From Streptomyces filamentosus (lineage in GTDB: Bacteria; Actinomycetota; Actinomycetes; Streptomycetales; Streptomycetaceae), in assembly GCF_014654895.1 (NCBI RefSeq), contig NZ_BNBE01000001.1, forward strand, positions 1,302,001-1,366,000: a stretch of DNA of 64,000 nucleotides. The letters are read 5' to 3'. The notes under the pieces are model-generated. The model was not told the DNA's origin. It searched no databases and saw only the letters and a list, made by a program, of their open reading frames with translations. Both the position numbers and the translations under genes were made by a program. Shown here in pieces: positions 11,086-20,463 of this stretch. Within the stretch, counting starts at the first letter, position 1. Each line of letters starts with the position of its first letter.

Positions 11086-11126
11086 CTCGGGCTCCTGGTT
11101 TCGTCAGTTGCTACGGGGACGCCAAA

Positions 11127-11172
11127 GCGCCGGTCCCGGCCGCCCCGCTCGGGGGCGGCCGGTGACCGGCGC
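11127..11172 (-). terminator. Terminator-like hairpin after rpmE
   Basis: Arms 11127-11146 and 11152-11172 pair over 20 bp with a single bulged T (11163) and a 5-nt loop. It begins 10 nt after the rpmE stop on the minus strand and precedes prfA. No U-tract, as usual for streptomycete terminators. Confidence 0.7.
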
Positions 11173-11181
11173 GGGGGCTCG

Positions 11182-11406
11182 CTACTTCTGGGCGGAGCCG
11201 GCGGCCTTGCCGAAGCGGGCCTCGAAGCGGGCGACGCGGCCGCCGGTGTCGAGGATCTTCTGCTTGCCCGTGTAGAACGGGTGGCACTCGGAGCAGACCT
11301 CGGCACGGATGGTGCCCTCGGTGAGGGTGCTGCGGGTGGTGAACGACGCGCCACAGGTGCAGCTGACCTGGGTCTCGACGTACTCGGGGTGGATCTCGCG
11401 CTTCAA
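11182..11406 (-). CDS. rpmE: 50S ribosomal protein L31 (zinc-binding type)
   Basis: 74-residue protein of the large ribosomal subunit. Start TTG 11406 is chosen because AGGAG lies just upstream and the protein then begins [12 protein letters not shown] as L31 does; the open frame runs further to 11511 without support. Four Cys in the pattern CTC...CSEC (residues ~16, 18, 37, 40) mark the zinc-containing C+ form, which in Streptomyces is replaced by a Cys-less paralogue under zinc starvation. The gene is flanked by hairpins on both sides and so is probably monocistronic. Confidence 0.95.
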   Translation of the reverse strand: MKREIHPEYVETQVSCTCGASFTTRSTLTEGTIRAEVCSECHPFYTGKQKILDTGGRVARFEARFGKAAGSAQK

Positions 11407-11490
11407 GGTGTCTCCTAGTTCCGGGAGGGCTCCGGGTCGTCGCCGCGGGTTGCGGCGGACGTGAACCGGGGCCGACGTACCAGTCTGCCA

Positions 11491-11530
11491 GGACCGGCCG
11501 CATCTCCCCAAACCGGGGTGGGGCCGGTCC
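11491..11530 (-). terminator. Terminator-like hairpin after the LCP gene
   Basis: Outer stem GGACCGGCC / GGCCGGTCC (11491-11499 with 11522-11530) with an inner CCCC/GGGG stem. It starts about 23 nt after the LCP stop at 11553 (minus strand) and separates it from rpmE. Confidence 0.65.
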
Positions 11531-11552
11531 TATTCCCCGGCGGCCCCCGGGG

Positions 11553-12650
11553 CTACTTCACGACGCCCTCGGCCTGGCCGGTGGCGTTGCCCTCGGTGGC
11601 CGCGGCGGGGATCGGGCGGTCGGCCTTGAGGGCCTTCCAGACCTGCTCCGCCTTGGCCTCGACGGGGACGACCCGGTTGGGGTTCAGGGGGTCGTACCGG
11701 ACGGGGAGGGTCACCATGCGGACGTTCTGGGCGGAGAGGCCCGTGAGTCCCTGGGCGAAGCCCATGAGCTCCTGGACGGAGTCGAGCTCGGAGTCCGGGG
11801 TGATGGCCTTGGTGGCGGCGTCGGCGAGGTCGAGGAGCTTCTTGGGGTTGGTGCCGGCGCCGACGCCCTTGAGCTGGTCGATGAAGGCCTTCATGAAGGC
11901 CTGCTGGAGCTGGATGCGGCCGAGGTCGCTGCCGTCGCCGACGCCCTTGCGGGTGCGGACGAGGCCGAGGGACTGCTCGCCGTCGAGGGTGTGGGTGCCG
12001 GGTTCGAGGTCCAGGTGGCTCTTGGGGTCCTCGATGGCCCGGGTGGTGGTGATCTCGACGCCGCCGAGGGTGTCGATGAGCTTCTTGAAGCCGGTGAAGT
12101 CGACCTCGATGTAGTGGTCCATGCGGATGCCGGACATGGCCTCGACGGTCTTGACGGCGCAGGCGGGGCCGCCGACCTCGTAGGCGGTGTTGAACATGGC
12201 GCGGCTCTGCCCGGGGGTCTCGGTGCCCCGGTCGTCGGTGCAGGCGGGGCGGTCGACGAGGGTGTCGCGGGGGATGGAGACGACGCTCGCCTTCTTGTGG
12301 CCCTCGTAGACGTGCAGGACCATCGCGGTGTCGGAGCGGGCGCCGCCCTCGTCCTTGCCGTAGGCGCGGTTGTCGCCGGAGCGGGAGTCGGAGCCGAGGA
12401 CGAGGACGTCCAGCGAGCCGTCGTCGACGTTCTTGGGCCGGTCGGTGCCCAGGCGGGCGTTGATGTCGACGCCCTGGATGTTGCCGTCGAGCTTGAGGAG
12501 GACGTAGCCGAGTCCGGAGCCGGCCAGCACGAGCACGGCGGCGGCGCCGGACACGGCTATGCCGACGCGGCGGCGGCGCTTGGCGGGCGGTTTGCGGCGG
12601 CGGCCGGTGGCGCCTCCGCGTGCGCGCCCGTTCCTGGTCTGCTCGGTCAT
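11553..12650 (-). CDS. LytR-CpsA-Psr (LCP) family cell-wall ligase
   Basis: Membrane-anchored enzyme that attaches glycopolymers from a polyprenyl carrier to peptidoglycan. 365 residues: an Arg/Lys-rich cytoplasmic N-terminus (residues 1-28), one membrane helix near 29-52 (VGIAVSGAAAVLVLAGSGLG), then the extracellular LCP domain with VLVLGSDSRSGDN, RSDTAMVLHV and VVSIPRDTLVDRP, which hold the Arg/Asp residues that bind the lipid pyrophosphate. It lies downstream of rho but is separated by two strong hairpins, so it probably has its own promoter in 12651-12750. The WecA-like gene at 4989 may make the type of lipid-linked polymer this enzyme uses; that link is inference. Confidence 0.92.
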   Translation of the reverse strand: MTEQTRNGRARGGATGRRRKPPAKRRRRVGIAVSGAAAVLVLAGSGLGYVLLKLDGNIQGVDINARLGTDRPKNVDDGSLDVLVLGSDSRSGDNRAYGKDEGGARSDTAMVLHVYEGHKKASVVSIPRDTLVDRPACTDDRGTETPGQSRAMFNTAYEVGGPACAVKTVEAMSGIRMDHYIEVDFTGFKKLIDTLGGVEITTTRAIEDPKSHLDLEPGTHTLDGEQSLGLVRTRKGVGDGSDLGRIQLQQAFMKAFIDQLKGVGAGTNPKKLLDLADAATKAITPDSELDSVQELMGFAQGLTGLSAQNVRMVTLPVRYDPLNPNRVVPVEAKAEQVWKALKADRPIPAAATEGNATGQAEGVVK

Positions 12651-12753
12651 CGTCTTCCCTCGGGCCTCTGGTTCACCTGCTGTGACGGCGAAGCGGCCGA
12701 AAGGGTTGCATACGGACCTGTGAGGTTTCGGTGAGCGACCCCCCGAGAACGCG

Positions 12754-12786
12754 CTGTGCCCACCGCTCCAGGAGCGGTGGGCACAG
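12754..12786. terminator. Perfect 33-nt palindrome between rho and the LCP gene
   Basis: Sixteen-base arms (12754-12769 and 12771-12786, CTGTGCCCACCGCTCC and its complement) around a single A. As RNA it would form a ~14-bp hairpin on either strand. It follows the nearer rho hairpin and likely completes termination. Confidence 0.7.
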
Positions 12787-12838
12787 TGTTCCCGCAGGTC
12801 ACGAAGGGGTTACGACTCCGAGGGTCGTCCTTCGTGAT

Positions 12839-12862
12839 GTGACGCGGGTCTCCCCGCGTCAC
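12839..12862 (-). terminator. Terminator-like hairpin after rho
   Basis: Ten-base-pair stem GTGACGCGGG / CCCGCGTCAC with a TCTC loop, starting 8 nt after the rho stop (12871, minus strand). A second, weaker inverted repeat (ACGAAGG / CCTTCGT, about 12801-12835) lies between it and the palindrome at 12754. Confidence 0.75.
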
Positions 12863-12870
12863 CGACGGCG

Positions 12871-14883
12871 TCAGTCGTTGTTGCTTCCGCCCGGCGTCGT
12901 CTTCTGGATCTGCAGCAGGAACTCGGCGTTCGACTTCGTCTGCTTGAGCTTGTCCAGGAGCAGCTCGATGGCCTGCTGCTGGTCGAGCGCGTGCAGGACG
13001 CGGCGGAGCTTCCAGGTGATGGCGAGCTCGTCGCTGCCGAGGAGGATCTCCTCCTTGCGGGTGCCCGAGGCGTCGACGTCGACGGCCGGGAAGATCCGCT
13101 TGTCGGCGAGCTTCCGGTCGAGCTTGAGCTCCATGTTGCCGGTGCCCTTGAACTCCTCGAAGATCACCTCGTCCATGCGCGAGCCGGTGTCGACCAGCGC
13201 GGTGGCCAGGATGGTCAGCGAGCCGCCGTCCTCGATGTTGCGCGCGGCACCGAAGAAGCGCTTCGGCGGGTAGAGCGCGGTCGAGTCGACACCACCGGAC
13301 AGGATGCGGCCGGAGGCGGGCGCCGCGAGGTTGTACGCGCGGCCCAGGCGGGTGATGGAGTCCAGCAGGACGACCACGTCGTGGCCCAGCTCGACGAGGC
13401 GCTTGGCGCGCTCGATGGCCAGCTCGGCGACGGTGGTGTGGTCCTCGGCCGGGCGGTCGAAGGTCGAGGAGATGACCTCGCCCTTCACCGACCGCTGCAT
13501 GTCGGTGACCTCTTCCGGACGCTCGTCGACCAGGACGACCATCAGGTGGCACTCGGGGTTGTTGTGGGTGATCGCGTTGGCGATCGCCTGCATGATCATG
13601 GTCTTGCCGGTCTTCGGCGGGGCCACGATCAGACCGCGCTGGCCCTTGCCGATCGGCGACACGAGGTCGATGATCCGCGTGGTCAGCACGCCCGGGTCGG
13701 TCTCCAGGCGGAGCCGGTCCTGGGGGTACAGCGGGGTCAGCTTGTTGAACTCGGGGCGGCCGCGGCCGGAGTCCGGCGCCATGCCGTTGGTCGAGTCGAG
13801 GCGGACCAGCGCGTTGAACTTCTCGCGGCGCTCGCCCTCCTTCGGCTGGCGGACCGCGCCGGTGAGGTGGTCGCCCTTGCGCAGGCCGCTCTTGCGGACC
13901 TGGGCGAGGGAGACGTACACGTCGTTCGGGCCGGGCAGGTAGCCGGAGGTCCGGATGAACGCGTAGTTGTCGAGGATGTCGAGGATGCCCGCGACGGGGA
14001 TCAGGACGTCGTCGTCGGAGACCTGCGGCTCGCCGGCGGCGAACTCGTCACGGCCACGACGGCCCCGGCGGTCGCGGTAGCGGCCGCGACGGCCGCGACG
14101 GCCGCCCTCGAAGTCGTCGTCGTCGTCCTGCGGGGCGCCGCCCTGCGGCCGCTGGCCCTGGCCCTGGCCCTGCTGCTGGCCCTGGCCCTGGCGCTGCTGG
14201 TCCTTGCGCTGGCCGCCCTGCTGCTGGTCGTCGCCCTTGCCGCGCTCGCCGCGCTCGCGCTGGCGGTCCCGGCGGTCCCGGCGGCCCTGGCGGCTGCGGC
14301 CCTCGGCGCCGTCCACGGCGGCCTCGGCCCTGTCGCCCTGCTGCTCGGCCTTGGCCTCGGCGCGGACCTCGGTCTTGACGGCCTGCGCGGTCTCGGCACC
14401 CTCCGGCGAACCGGCGGGGGCGGTGGCACGGCGACGGCGGCGCTCGCCGGCCGGCTGCTCGTCGGCCTGCTCGGCGGCGGGCGACTTCGAGGGCTGGCCC
14501 GGGATGTCGATCTGCTGCTGGGCGGGGGCCTGCTCGGCCTTCTCCGCCTTCGGCTCGGCGGCCTCGGCGGACTCGCCCGTACGGGCCTTGGAGGTGGCGC
14601 GGCGCTTCGGCTTGGTCTCGGCGGCGGCCTCGGCCTTGGCGGGGGCGGGGGAGCCTCCGCCGGCCTGCGCCTCCTTGATGACCTCGATCAGCTGGCTCTT
14701 GCGCATCCGCGCGGTGCCCCGGATGCCGAGGCCGGACGCGACCTGCTGGAGCTCGGCCAGGACCATGCCCTCGAGGCCGGTGCCGGAGCGGCGGCGCCGT
14801 GCGGTGCCGCTGCTGGCGGCGGGCGCGGCGGCGTCGACAGTGCTGTCGGCAGTCACGCCCATCAGATCGGTGGTGTCGCTCAC
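12871..14883 (-). CDS. rho: Transcription termination factor Rho
   Basis: Hexameric RNA-dependent ATPase that terminates transcription. From GTG 14883 ([14 protein letters not shown]), with GAAGGA upstream, it has 670 residues, far longer than the ~420 of E. coli. The extra length is a low-complexity Arg/Gly/Gln/Glu/Ala region (residues ~75-280; runs such as [16 protein letters not shown]) inserted between the N-terminal helix bundle ([15 protein letters not shown]) and the RNA-binding domain, as in other actinobacteria. Then follow the Walker A APPKTGKT near residue 420, Walker [12 protein letters not shown], and the R-loop FKGTGNMEL. Disordered inserts of this type are reported to bind RNA in related species. 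Monocistronic by flanking hairpins. Confidence 0.96.
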   Translation of the reverse strand: MSDTTDLMGVTADSTVDAAAPAASSGTARRRRSGTGLEGMVLAELQQVASGLGIRGTARMRKSQLIEVIKEAQAGGGSPAPAKAEAAAETKPKRRATSKARTGESAEAAEPKAEKAEQAPAQQQIDIPGQPSKSPAAEQADEQPAGERRRRRATAPAGSPEGAETAQAVKTEVRAEAKAEQQGDRAEAAVDGAEGRSRQGRRDRRDRQRERGERGKGDDQQQGGQRKDQQRQGQGQQQGQGQGQRPQGGAPQDDDDDFEGGRRGRRGRYRDRRGRRGRDEFAAGEPQVSDDDVLIPVAGILDILDNYAFIRTSGYLPGPNDVYVSLAQVRKSGLRKGDHLTGAVRQPKEGERREKFNALVRLDSTNGMAPDSGRGRPEFNKLTPLYPQDRLRLETDPGVLTTRIIDLVSPIGKGQRGLIVAPPKTGKTMIMQAIANAITHNNPECHLMVVLVDERPEEVTDMQRSVKGEVISSTFDRPAEDHTTVAELAIERAKRLVELGHDVVVLLDSITRLGRAYNLAAPASGRILSGGVDSTALYPPKRFFGAARNIEDGGSLTILATALVDTGSRMDEVIFEEFKGTGNMELKLDRKLADKRIFPAVDVDASGTRKEEILLGSDELAITWKLRRVLHALDQQQAIELLLDKLKQTKSNAEFLLQIQKTTPGGSNND

Positions 14884-15311
14884 GAAGGGTCCTTCCCTGG
14901 AGCGGACGTCGGCCCTGTGGCTCGGCGACCGGTTGTGCTGTCCGGCGGCGGTCCTGGTTGGTGGACCGTGTCCGGGGCGGTGGTCCCGCCGGGATGCGGC
15001 GAGAGGGAGAAACGTGCTGTGGGTCCGGCCCGAGCGCCCCCTGCTCGGCCCTCGCATGAGAAGAGCGAGGGGTGTCGTGCCGGTTCCGGAGCGTGCTCGA
15101 AACTGCTCAGGCAGGCTGCTCAGGCAGTTGGGGAGGCTCCCGGAAGAATGGGTGGTCCCTGAGGGGACACTCCGCACCGCTCCACAAAGAGGTCGGGTGC
15201 AGACTTGAGATTAACACTACCGGCTCCAACAAACATTCCCCCTCTCTCACACCGGCAATCGCGTGTTCAGGACGCTGCCCGGCGTCCCGTACGGCGTGCG
15301 CCGCCGCGCGG
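14884..15311 (-). other. Gene-free 428-nt region: rho leader and promoter area
   Basis: No plausible gene seen. On the minus strand an AT-rich stretch around 15205-15245 (TTGTTGG...GTGTTAATC) is the likely rho promoter area, which would give a leader of roughly 300 nt. The leader holds a tandem 13-nt repeat of the self-complementary CTGCTCAGGCAG (15103-15114, 15116-15127) and a small GTCCC/GGGAC hairpin (15159-15172). Long leaders that bind Rho or attenuate are known for rho genes elsewhere; whether this happens here is inference. Confidence 0.4.
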
Positions 15312-16229
15312 CTAGGGCGCCAGCGGCAGCACGCTCGCTCCGGACGCGTCGAGGTCGAGCCGGTTGGCGGCCCAGCCCTCGCCCGCGAGCAGGGCGACCT
15401 TGTCGGCCGCCTTGGCGTCGGCCAGCGCGAGCACGGTGGGGCCCGCGCCGGAGATGACCGCGGGCACCCCGTCGGCCCGCAGCCGGTTCACCAGGGCGAC
15501 GCTCTCCGGCATGGCGGGGGCGCGGTACTCCTGGTGCAGCCGGTCCTCGGTGGCCGCGAGCAGCAGCTCGGGGCGGCGGGTCAGGGCCTCGACGAGGAGG
15601 GCGGCGCGGCCGGCGTTGGCGGCGGCGTCCACGTGCGGGACGGTGCGCGGCAGCAGGCCCCGGGCGGTCTCGGTCAGCACCGGCTTCCCGGGGACGAAGA
15701 CCACCGGAACGATGGAGTCCGAGGGCTCCATCCTGATCGCCCGGGCGGCGCCGGACTCGGTCCAGGCGAGGGTGAAGCCGCCGAGGAGACAGGCGGCGAC
15801 GTTGTCGGGGTGGCCCTCGATCTCGGTGGCCAGCTCCAGCAGGGCGGCCTCGTCGAGCTTGGCGTCCCCGCCTATGGTCACGGCGCGGGCGGCGACGATG
15901 CCGGCGCAGATGGCGGCGGAGGAGGAGCCGAGGCCGCGGCCGTGCGGGATGCGGTTGGCACAGACGACCTCCAGGCCGCGCGGCTGCCCGCCGAGCAGGT
16001 CGAAGGCCGTGCGCAGGGAGCGTACGAGCAGGTGGCTCTCGTCGCGCGGGAGCGTCTCGGCGCCCTCTCCGGCGATGTCGACGTGCAGCCCGGAGTCGGC
16101 GACCCGGACGACCACGTCGTCGTAGAGGCCCAGCGACAGGCCGAAGGCGTCGAAGCCCGGGCCGAGATTGGCGCTGGTGGCGGGGACGCGCACCCGTACG
16201 GCGGCGGCGCGGAACGCGGGACCGGCCAT
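15312..16229 (-). CDS. thrB: Homoserine kinase
   Basis: Phosphorylates homoserine to O-phosphohomoserine for threonine synthase. From ATG 16229 (MAGPAFRAAAVRV) it has 305 residues; AAGGAG lies 12 nt upstream, rather far but no other in-frame start is closer. GHMP-kinase features: PATSANLGPGFDAFG at 16-30 and the ATP-binding PHGRGLGSSSAA at about 95-106, plus a C-terminal ISGAGPTVLAL. It is separated from thrC by 321 nt with a hairpin, so it may also be transcribed on its own. Confidence 0.96.
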   Translation of the reverse strand: MAGPAFRAAAVRVRVPATSANLGPGFDAFGLSLGLYDDVVVRVADSGLHVDIAGEGAETLPRDESHLLVRSLRTAFDLLGGQPRGLEVVCANRIPHGRGLGSSSAAICAGIVAARAVTIGGDAKLDEAALLELATEIEGHPDNVAACLLGGFTLAWTESGAARAIRMEPSDSIVPVVFVPGKPVLTETARGLLPRTVPHVDAAANAGRAALLVEALTRRPELLLAATEDRLHQEYRAPAMPESVALVNRLRADGVPAVISGAGPTVLALADAKAADKVALLAGEGWAANRLDLDASGASVLPLAP

Positions 16230-16550
16230 CGCTCGATGACTCTCCTTGACTGCGGCAACGGGGTGTTCAAGAGAAGTGCTGGAGAACCCGGGGCACCGTT
16301 TCGGCCGTTTCGGTCGCGAGGGGCGACAACGGCAACGACACCGCGCATATGCGCCGGGGCGGGTTCGGTACAGCCTATCGAAGGAAGGTTCTGTGGCGAC
16401 ATAGGGCGCACGGGAGGCGCACGATGCGTGTCGCACGCCAACCTGTGCGCCTATGTACGTTCCTGATCGGGTTTCGACCAGGGCCTTCGCCCGGCCGGGG
16501 GAGCCTCCGCTCGTTCCCGAGCGTCCGCTCCCCCGTCCGGGGCATCGGGA
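16230..16550 (-). other. Gene-free 321-nt gap between thrC and thrB
   Basis: Apart from the thrC-distal hairpin (16497-16534) I see no gene. The middle part (about 16260-16440) has several C/G-rich direct words and must contain the thrB ribosome site and any independent thrB promoter, but I cannot point to convincing -35/-10 boxes. Confidence 0.35.
16497..16534 (-). terminator. Hairpin after thrC
   Basis: GGGGGAGC pairs with GCTCCCCC and CGCTCG with CGAGCG around a TTCC loop, with a 3x3 internal loop between the two stems. It begins 17 nt after the thrC stop on the minus strand. Probably a terminator or attenuator ahead of thrB. Confidence 0.6.
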
Positions 16551-17621
16551 TCAGGCCAGTCCGAGCCGGGCGGCGGCGGCCACGGCGTCCACCGGGACGG
16601 TGACGGGCTGGGGGGCGCCGGCGACGGCCCAGTCGGGGTCCTTCAGGCCGTTGCCGGTGACGGTGCAGACGATCCGCTGGCCCGGGTCGACCTTGCCCTG
16701 CTCGGCGGCCTTCAGCAGACCGGCGACCGAGGCGGCCGAGGCGGGCTCCACGAAGACGCCCTCCTGCGCGGCCAACAGGCGGTAGGCGCGCAGGATCTCA
16801 CGGTCCGTCACCTCGTCGATGAAGCCGCCCGACTCGTCGCGCGCGGCGATCGCGTAGTCCCAGGAGGCCGGGTTGCCGATGCGGATCGCGGTGGCGATGG
16901 TCGACGGGTCCTTGACGACCTCGCCGCGCACCAGCGGGGCCGAACCGGACGCCTGGAAGCCCCACATGCGCGGGCGGTGGGTGGCGAGGCCGTCCTCGGC
17001 GTACTCGCGGTACCCCTTCCAGTACGCGGTGATGTTGCCCGCGTTGCCGACCGGGAGCACGTGGATGTCGGGCGCGTCGCCCAGCATGTCCACGATCTCG
17101 AACGCGGCGGTCTTCTGGCCCTCGATGCGGACCGGGTTGACCGAATTGACCAGCGCCACCGGGTAGTTCTCGGAGAGCGAGCGGGCCAGCGTCAGGCAGT
17201 CGTCGAAGTTGCCGTCGACCTGGAGGATCTTCGCGCCGTGCACGAGGGCCTGGCCCATCTTGCCCAGCGCGATCTTGCCCTGCGGCACCAGGACCGCGGA
17301 GACCATCCCGGCCCGCACCGCGTACGCGGCGGCGGAGGCGGAGGTGTTGCCGGTGGAGGCGCAGATGACCGCCTTGGCGCCCTCCTCCTTGGCCTTGGTG
17401 ATGGCCATGGTCATGCCCCGGTCCTTGAAGGAGCCGGTGGGGTTGGCGCCCTCGACCTTGAGGTGCACCTCGCAGCCCGTGCGCTCGGAGAGGACCTGAG
17501 CGGGGACGAGCGGCGTACCGCCCTCACGGAGCGTGACGACCGGCGTCGTGTCCGTGACCGGAAGGCGGTCCCGGTACTCCTCGATGATGCCGCGCCACTG
17601 GTGGGTGCCCTGGTTGGTCAT
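16551..17621 (-). CDS. thrC: Threonine synthase
   Basis: PLP enzyme converting O-phosphohomoserine to threonine. 356 residues; the Schiff-base Lys66 lies in [11 protein letters not shown], and the phosphate-binding loop is in [17 protein letters not shown]. It begins 6 nt after hom, so the two are co-transcribed and probably translationally coupled. It belongs to the shorter actinobacterial class. Call firm from motif and neighbours. Confidence 0.97.
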   Translation of the reverse strand: MTNQGTHQWRGIIEEYRDRLPVTDTTPVVTLREGGTPLVPAQVLSERTGCEVHLKVEGANPTGSFKDRGMTMAITKAKEEGAKAVICASTGNTSASAAAYAVRAGMVSAVLVPQGKIALGKMGQALVHGAKILQVDGNFDDCLTLARSLSENYPVALVNSVNPVRIEGQKTAAFEIVDMLGDAPDIHVLPVGNAGNITAYWKGYREYAEDGLATHRPRMWGFQASGSAPLVRGEVVKDPSTIATAIRIGNPASWDYAIAARDESGGFIDEVTDREILRAYRLLAAQEGVFVEPASAASVAGLLKAAEQGKVDPGQRIVCTVTGNGLKDPDWAVAGAPQPVTVPVDAVAAAARLGLA

Positions 17622-17627
17622 GGGTCC

Positions 17628-18920
17628 TTACTCCCCTTCAACACGCATGATGCTGGCGACACCGCGCACGGTGTCGAGCTTGCGCAGCGCCTCGACGGTC
17701 CCGGAGAGGGCGGCGTCGGGCGCGCGGTGGGTGACGACGACGAGGCTCGCCTCGCCGTCCTTGCCCTGCTGGCGCACCGTGTCGATCGATACGCCGTGCT
17801 CGGCGAAGACCGTCGCGACCTGGGCGAGGACGCCCGGCTTGTCGGCCACGTCGAGACTGATGTGGTACCGCGTGACGACCTCGCCCATGGAGCTCACGGG
17901 CAGCTGCGTGTACGCGGACTCGCCGGGGCCCGTCGCCTCGTTGAGACGGTTGCGGCAGACGGCGACGACGTCGCCGAGAACGGCCGAGGCGGTCGGCGAG
18001 CCGCCCGCCCCGGGGCCGTAGAACATGAGCCGCCCGGCGGCCTCCGCCTCGACGAAGACCGCGTTGTACGCCTCGCGGACCGAGGCCAGCGGATGGCTCA
18101 GCGGGATCATCGCGGGGTGCACGCGCGCGGTGACGGAGCCGCCGTCGGCGGCCCGCTCGCAGATGGCGAGCAGCTTGATGGTGCAGCCCATCTGCTTGGC
18201 GGAGGCGAAGTCGGCGGCGGTGACCTCGGTCATGCCCTCGCGGTAGACGTCGTCCAGGCGCACGCGCGTGTGGAAGGCGATCCCGGCGAGGATGGCGGCC
18301 TTGGCGGCGGCGTCGAAGCCCTCGACGTCGGCGGTCGGGTCGGCCTCGGCGTAACCGAGCGCGGTGGCCTCGTCCAGGGCCTCCTGGTAGCCGGCGCCGG
18401 TCGAGTCCATCTTGTCGAGGATGAAGTTCGTGGTGCCGTTGACGATGCCCATCACGCGGTTGATCTTGTCGCCGGCGAGGGACTCGCGCAGCGGACGGAT
18501 CAGCGGGATGGCGCCGGCGACGGCGGCCTCGTAGTACAGGTCCTGCCCGTGCTGCTGGGCGGAGGCGTACAGGGTCGCGCCGTCCTGGGCGAGCAGCGCC
18601 TTGTTGGCGGAGACCACGGAGGCGCCGTGCTCGAAGGCGGTGGTGATGAGGGTGCGGGCCGGCTCGATCCCGCCGATGACCTCGACGACGACGTCGATGT
18701 CCCCGCGTTTGACCAGGGCGGTCGCGTCGGTGGTGATCAGCGAGGGGTCGATGCCGCCGCGGACCTTGTCGGGCCGGCGGACGGCCACGCCGGCGAGCTC
18801 CACCGGCGCGCCGATGCGCGCGGCGAGGTCGTCGGCGTGCGTCGTCATGATGCGCGCCACCTCGGAGCCGACAACTCCACAGCCCAGCAGCGCCACCTTC
18901 AGCGGACGCGTACGCATCAT
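17628..18920 (-). CDS. hom: Homoserine dehydrogenase
   Basis: NAD(P)H-dependent reduction of aspartate semialdehyde to homoserine, the branch point toward threonine and methionine. 430 residues from ATG 18920; a second ATG directly follows (18917) and has better spacing to the GAGG ribosome site, so either may be used. N-terminal Rossmann motif LLGCGVVGSEVA; central NFILDKM and GYAEADPTADVEG; a C-terminal ACT domain (YHISLDVADKPGVLAQV onward, ~residues 350-430) that gives threonine feedback inhibition in relatives. The open frame extends to 18980 but that part has no ribosome site. Confidence 0.96.
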   Translation of the reverse strand: MMRTRPLKVALLGCGVVGSEVARIMTTHADDLAARIGAPVELAGVAVRRPDKVRGGIDPSLITTDATALVKRGDIDVVVEVIGGIEPARTLITTAFEHGASVVSANKALLAQDGATLYASAQQHGQDLYYEAAVAGAIPLIRPLRESLAGDKINRVMGIVNGTTNFILDKMDSTGAGYQEALDEATALGYAEADPTADVEGFDAAAKAAILAGIAFHTRVRLDDVYREGMTEVTAADFASAKQMGCTIKLLAICERAADGGSVTARVHPAMIPLSHPLASVREAYNAVFVEAEAAGRLMFYGPGAGGSPTASAVLGDVVAVCRNRLNEATGPGESAYTQLPVSSMGEVVTRYHISLDVADKPGVLAQVATVFAEHGVSIDTVRQQGKDGEASLVVVTHRAPDAALSGTVEALRKLDTVRGVASIMRVEGE

Positions 18921-18990
18921 CCGACCTCGTTTCTCGTACTTCTGATTCGTATCTCTACGGTTCTGACGGGGGTGGAACAAGTCTCACTCA

Positions 18991-19019
18991 CCGGACGGAG
19001 TATTCAGCCCTCCGTCCGG
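18991..19019 (-). terminator. Terminator-like hairpin after lysA
   Basis: Perfect 10-bp stem CCGGACGGAG / CTCCGTCCGG with a 9-nt loop, 37 nt beyond the lysA stop on the minus strand and about 70 nt ahead of hom. It suggests that hom-thrC has its own promoter in 18921-18990. Confidence 0.65.
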
Positions 19020-19055
19020 ATCCTGAGACATCGATTCCACCACCCGACTATTTCA

Positions 19056-20447
19056 TCAGCCGACGTCGAGACGCAGGAGATCTTCCTCCGTCTCGCGGCG
19101 GACGATGACCCTTGCTTCGCCGTCCCGGACCGCCACCACGGGCGGCCGGAGGGCGTGGTTGTAGTTGCTCGCCATCGAGCGGCAGTAGGCGCCGGTGGCG
19201 GGCACGGCGATCAGGTCGCCGGGCGCGAGGTCGGCGGGGAGGAAGGCGTCCCGCACGACGATGTCGCCGCTCTCGCAGTGCTTGCCGACGACCCGGGAGA
19301 GCATCGGCTCGGCGTCGCTGACGCGGGAGACCAGGCTGACGCTGTACTCGGCGTCGTAGAGCGCGGTGCGGATGTTGTCCGACATGCCGCCGTCCACGCT
19401 CACGTACGTGCGCAGCCCGTCGAGCGGCTTGATCGTGCCGACCCGGTAGAGGGTGAACGCGGTCGGGCCGACGATGGCGCGGCCCGGCTCCACGGAGATC
19501 CGCGGGGTGCGCAGCCCGGCGGCCTCGCACTCGCGCGTCACGATCTCGCCGAGCGCCTTGGCGATCTCGTGCGGCTCGCGCGGGTCGTCCTCGGAGGTGT
19601 ACGCGATGCCGAGGCCGCCGCCGAGGTCGATCTCGGGCAGCTCCACGCCGTGCTCGTCGCGGACCTCGGCGAGGAGCTGGACGACGCGGCGGGCGGAGAC
19701 CTCGAAGCCGGCCATGTCGAAGATCTGCGAGCCGATGTGCGAGTGGATGCCGATGAGCTCCAGGCCGTCGAGCTTCAGCGCCCGGCGCACGGCCTCCGCG
19801 GCCTGCCCGCCGGCGAGCGCGATGCCGAACTTCTGGTCCTCGTGGGCGGTGGCGATGAACTCGTGGGTGTGCGCCTCGACGCCGACGGTGACCCGGATCT
19901 GCACGCGCTGCCGCTTGCCGAGGGACTGGGCCACGTGGGCGACGCGGACGATCTCCTGGAAGGAGTCGAGGACGATCCGGCCGACGCCGGCCTCGACGGC
20001 CCGCCGGATCTCCTCCTCGCTCTTGTTGTTGCCGTGGAAGGCGATCCGCTCGGCGGGCATCCCGGCCGACAGGGCGGTGGCGAGCTCGCCGCCGGAGCAG
20101 ACGTCGAGGTTGAGCCCCTCCTCGTGCAGCCAGCGGACGATCGCGCGGGAGAGGAAGGCCTTGCCGGCGTAGAAGACGTCGGCGTCCGGACCGAACGCCT
20201 CGGCCCAGGCGCGGCAGCGGGCCCGGAAGTCGGTCTCGTCGAGGAAGTAGGCGGGGGTCCCGAACTCCTCGGCGAGGTCGGTGACGCGCAGGCCGCCGAG
20301 GGTGGCGACGCCCTGCTCGTCCCGGGCGACGGTCCGCGCCCACACCTTGGGGTCGAGGGTGTTGAGGTCGGCGGGCGGCGCGGTGTAGTGGCCCTCGGGG
20401 AGGACGTCGGCGTGGCGGGGGCCTGCGGGGTGGGCGGAACGGCTCAT
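19056..20447 (-). CDS. lysA: Diaminopimelate decarboxylase
   Basis: PLP enzyme of fold type III that decarboxylates meso-diaminopimelate to lysine. 463 residues from ATG 20447 ([14 protein letters not shown]); the ribosome site is weak. PLP Lys96 lies in [23 protein letters not shown] and [15 protein letters not shown] bind the cofactor phosphate; the dimer-partner Cys is in [22 protein letters not shown] is near the C-terminus. It lies 16 nt after nrtL, the order found at the argS-lysA-hom locus of other actinobacteria. Confidence 0.97.
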   Translation of the reverse strand: MSRSAHPAGPRHADVLPEGHYTAPPADLNTLDPKVWARTVARDEQGVATLGGLRVTDLAEEFGTPAYFLDETDFRARCRAWAEAFGPDADVFYAGKAFLSRAIVRWLHEEGLNLDVCSGGELATALSAGMPAERIAFHGNNKSEEEIRRAVEAGVGRIVLDSFQEIVRVAHVAQSLGKRQRVQIRVTVGVEAHTHEFIATAHEDQKFGIALAGGQAAEAVRRALKLDGLELIGIHSHIGSQIFDMAGFEVSARRVVQLLAEVRDEHGVELPEIDLGGGLGIAYTSEDDPREPHEIAKALGEIVTRECEAAGLRTPRISVEPGRAIVGPTAFTLYRVGTIKPLDGLRTYVSVDGGMSDNIRTALYDAEYSVSLVSRVSDAEPMLSRVVGKHCESGDIVVRDAFLPADLAPGDLIAVPATGAYCRSMASNYNHALRPPVVAVRDGEARVIVRRETEEDLLRLDVG

Positions 20448-20463
20448 GGTCTGGTCTGCTCTT

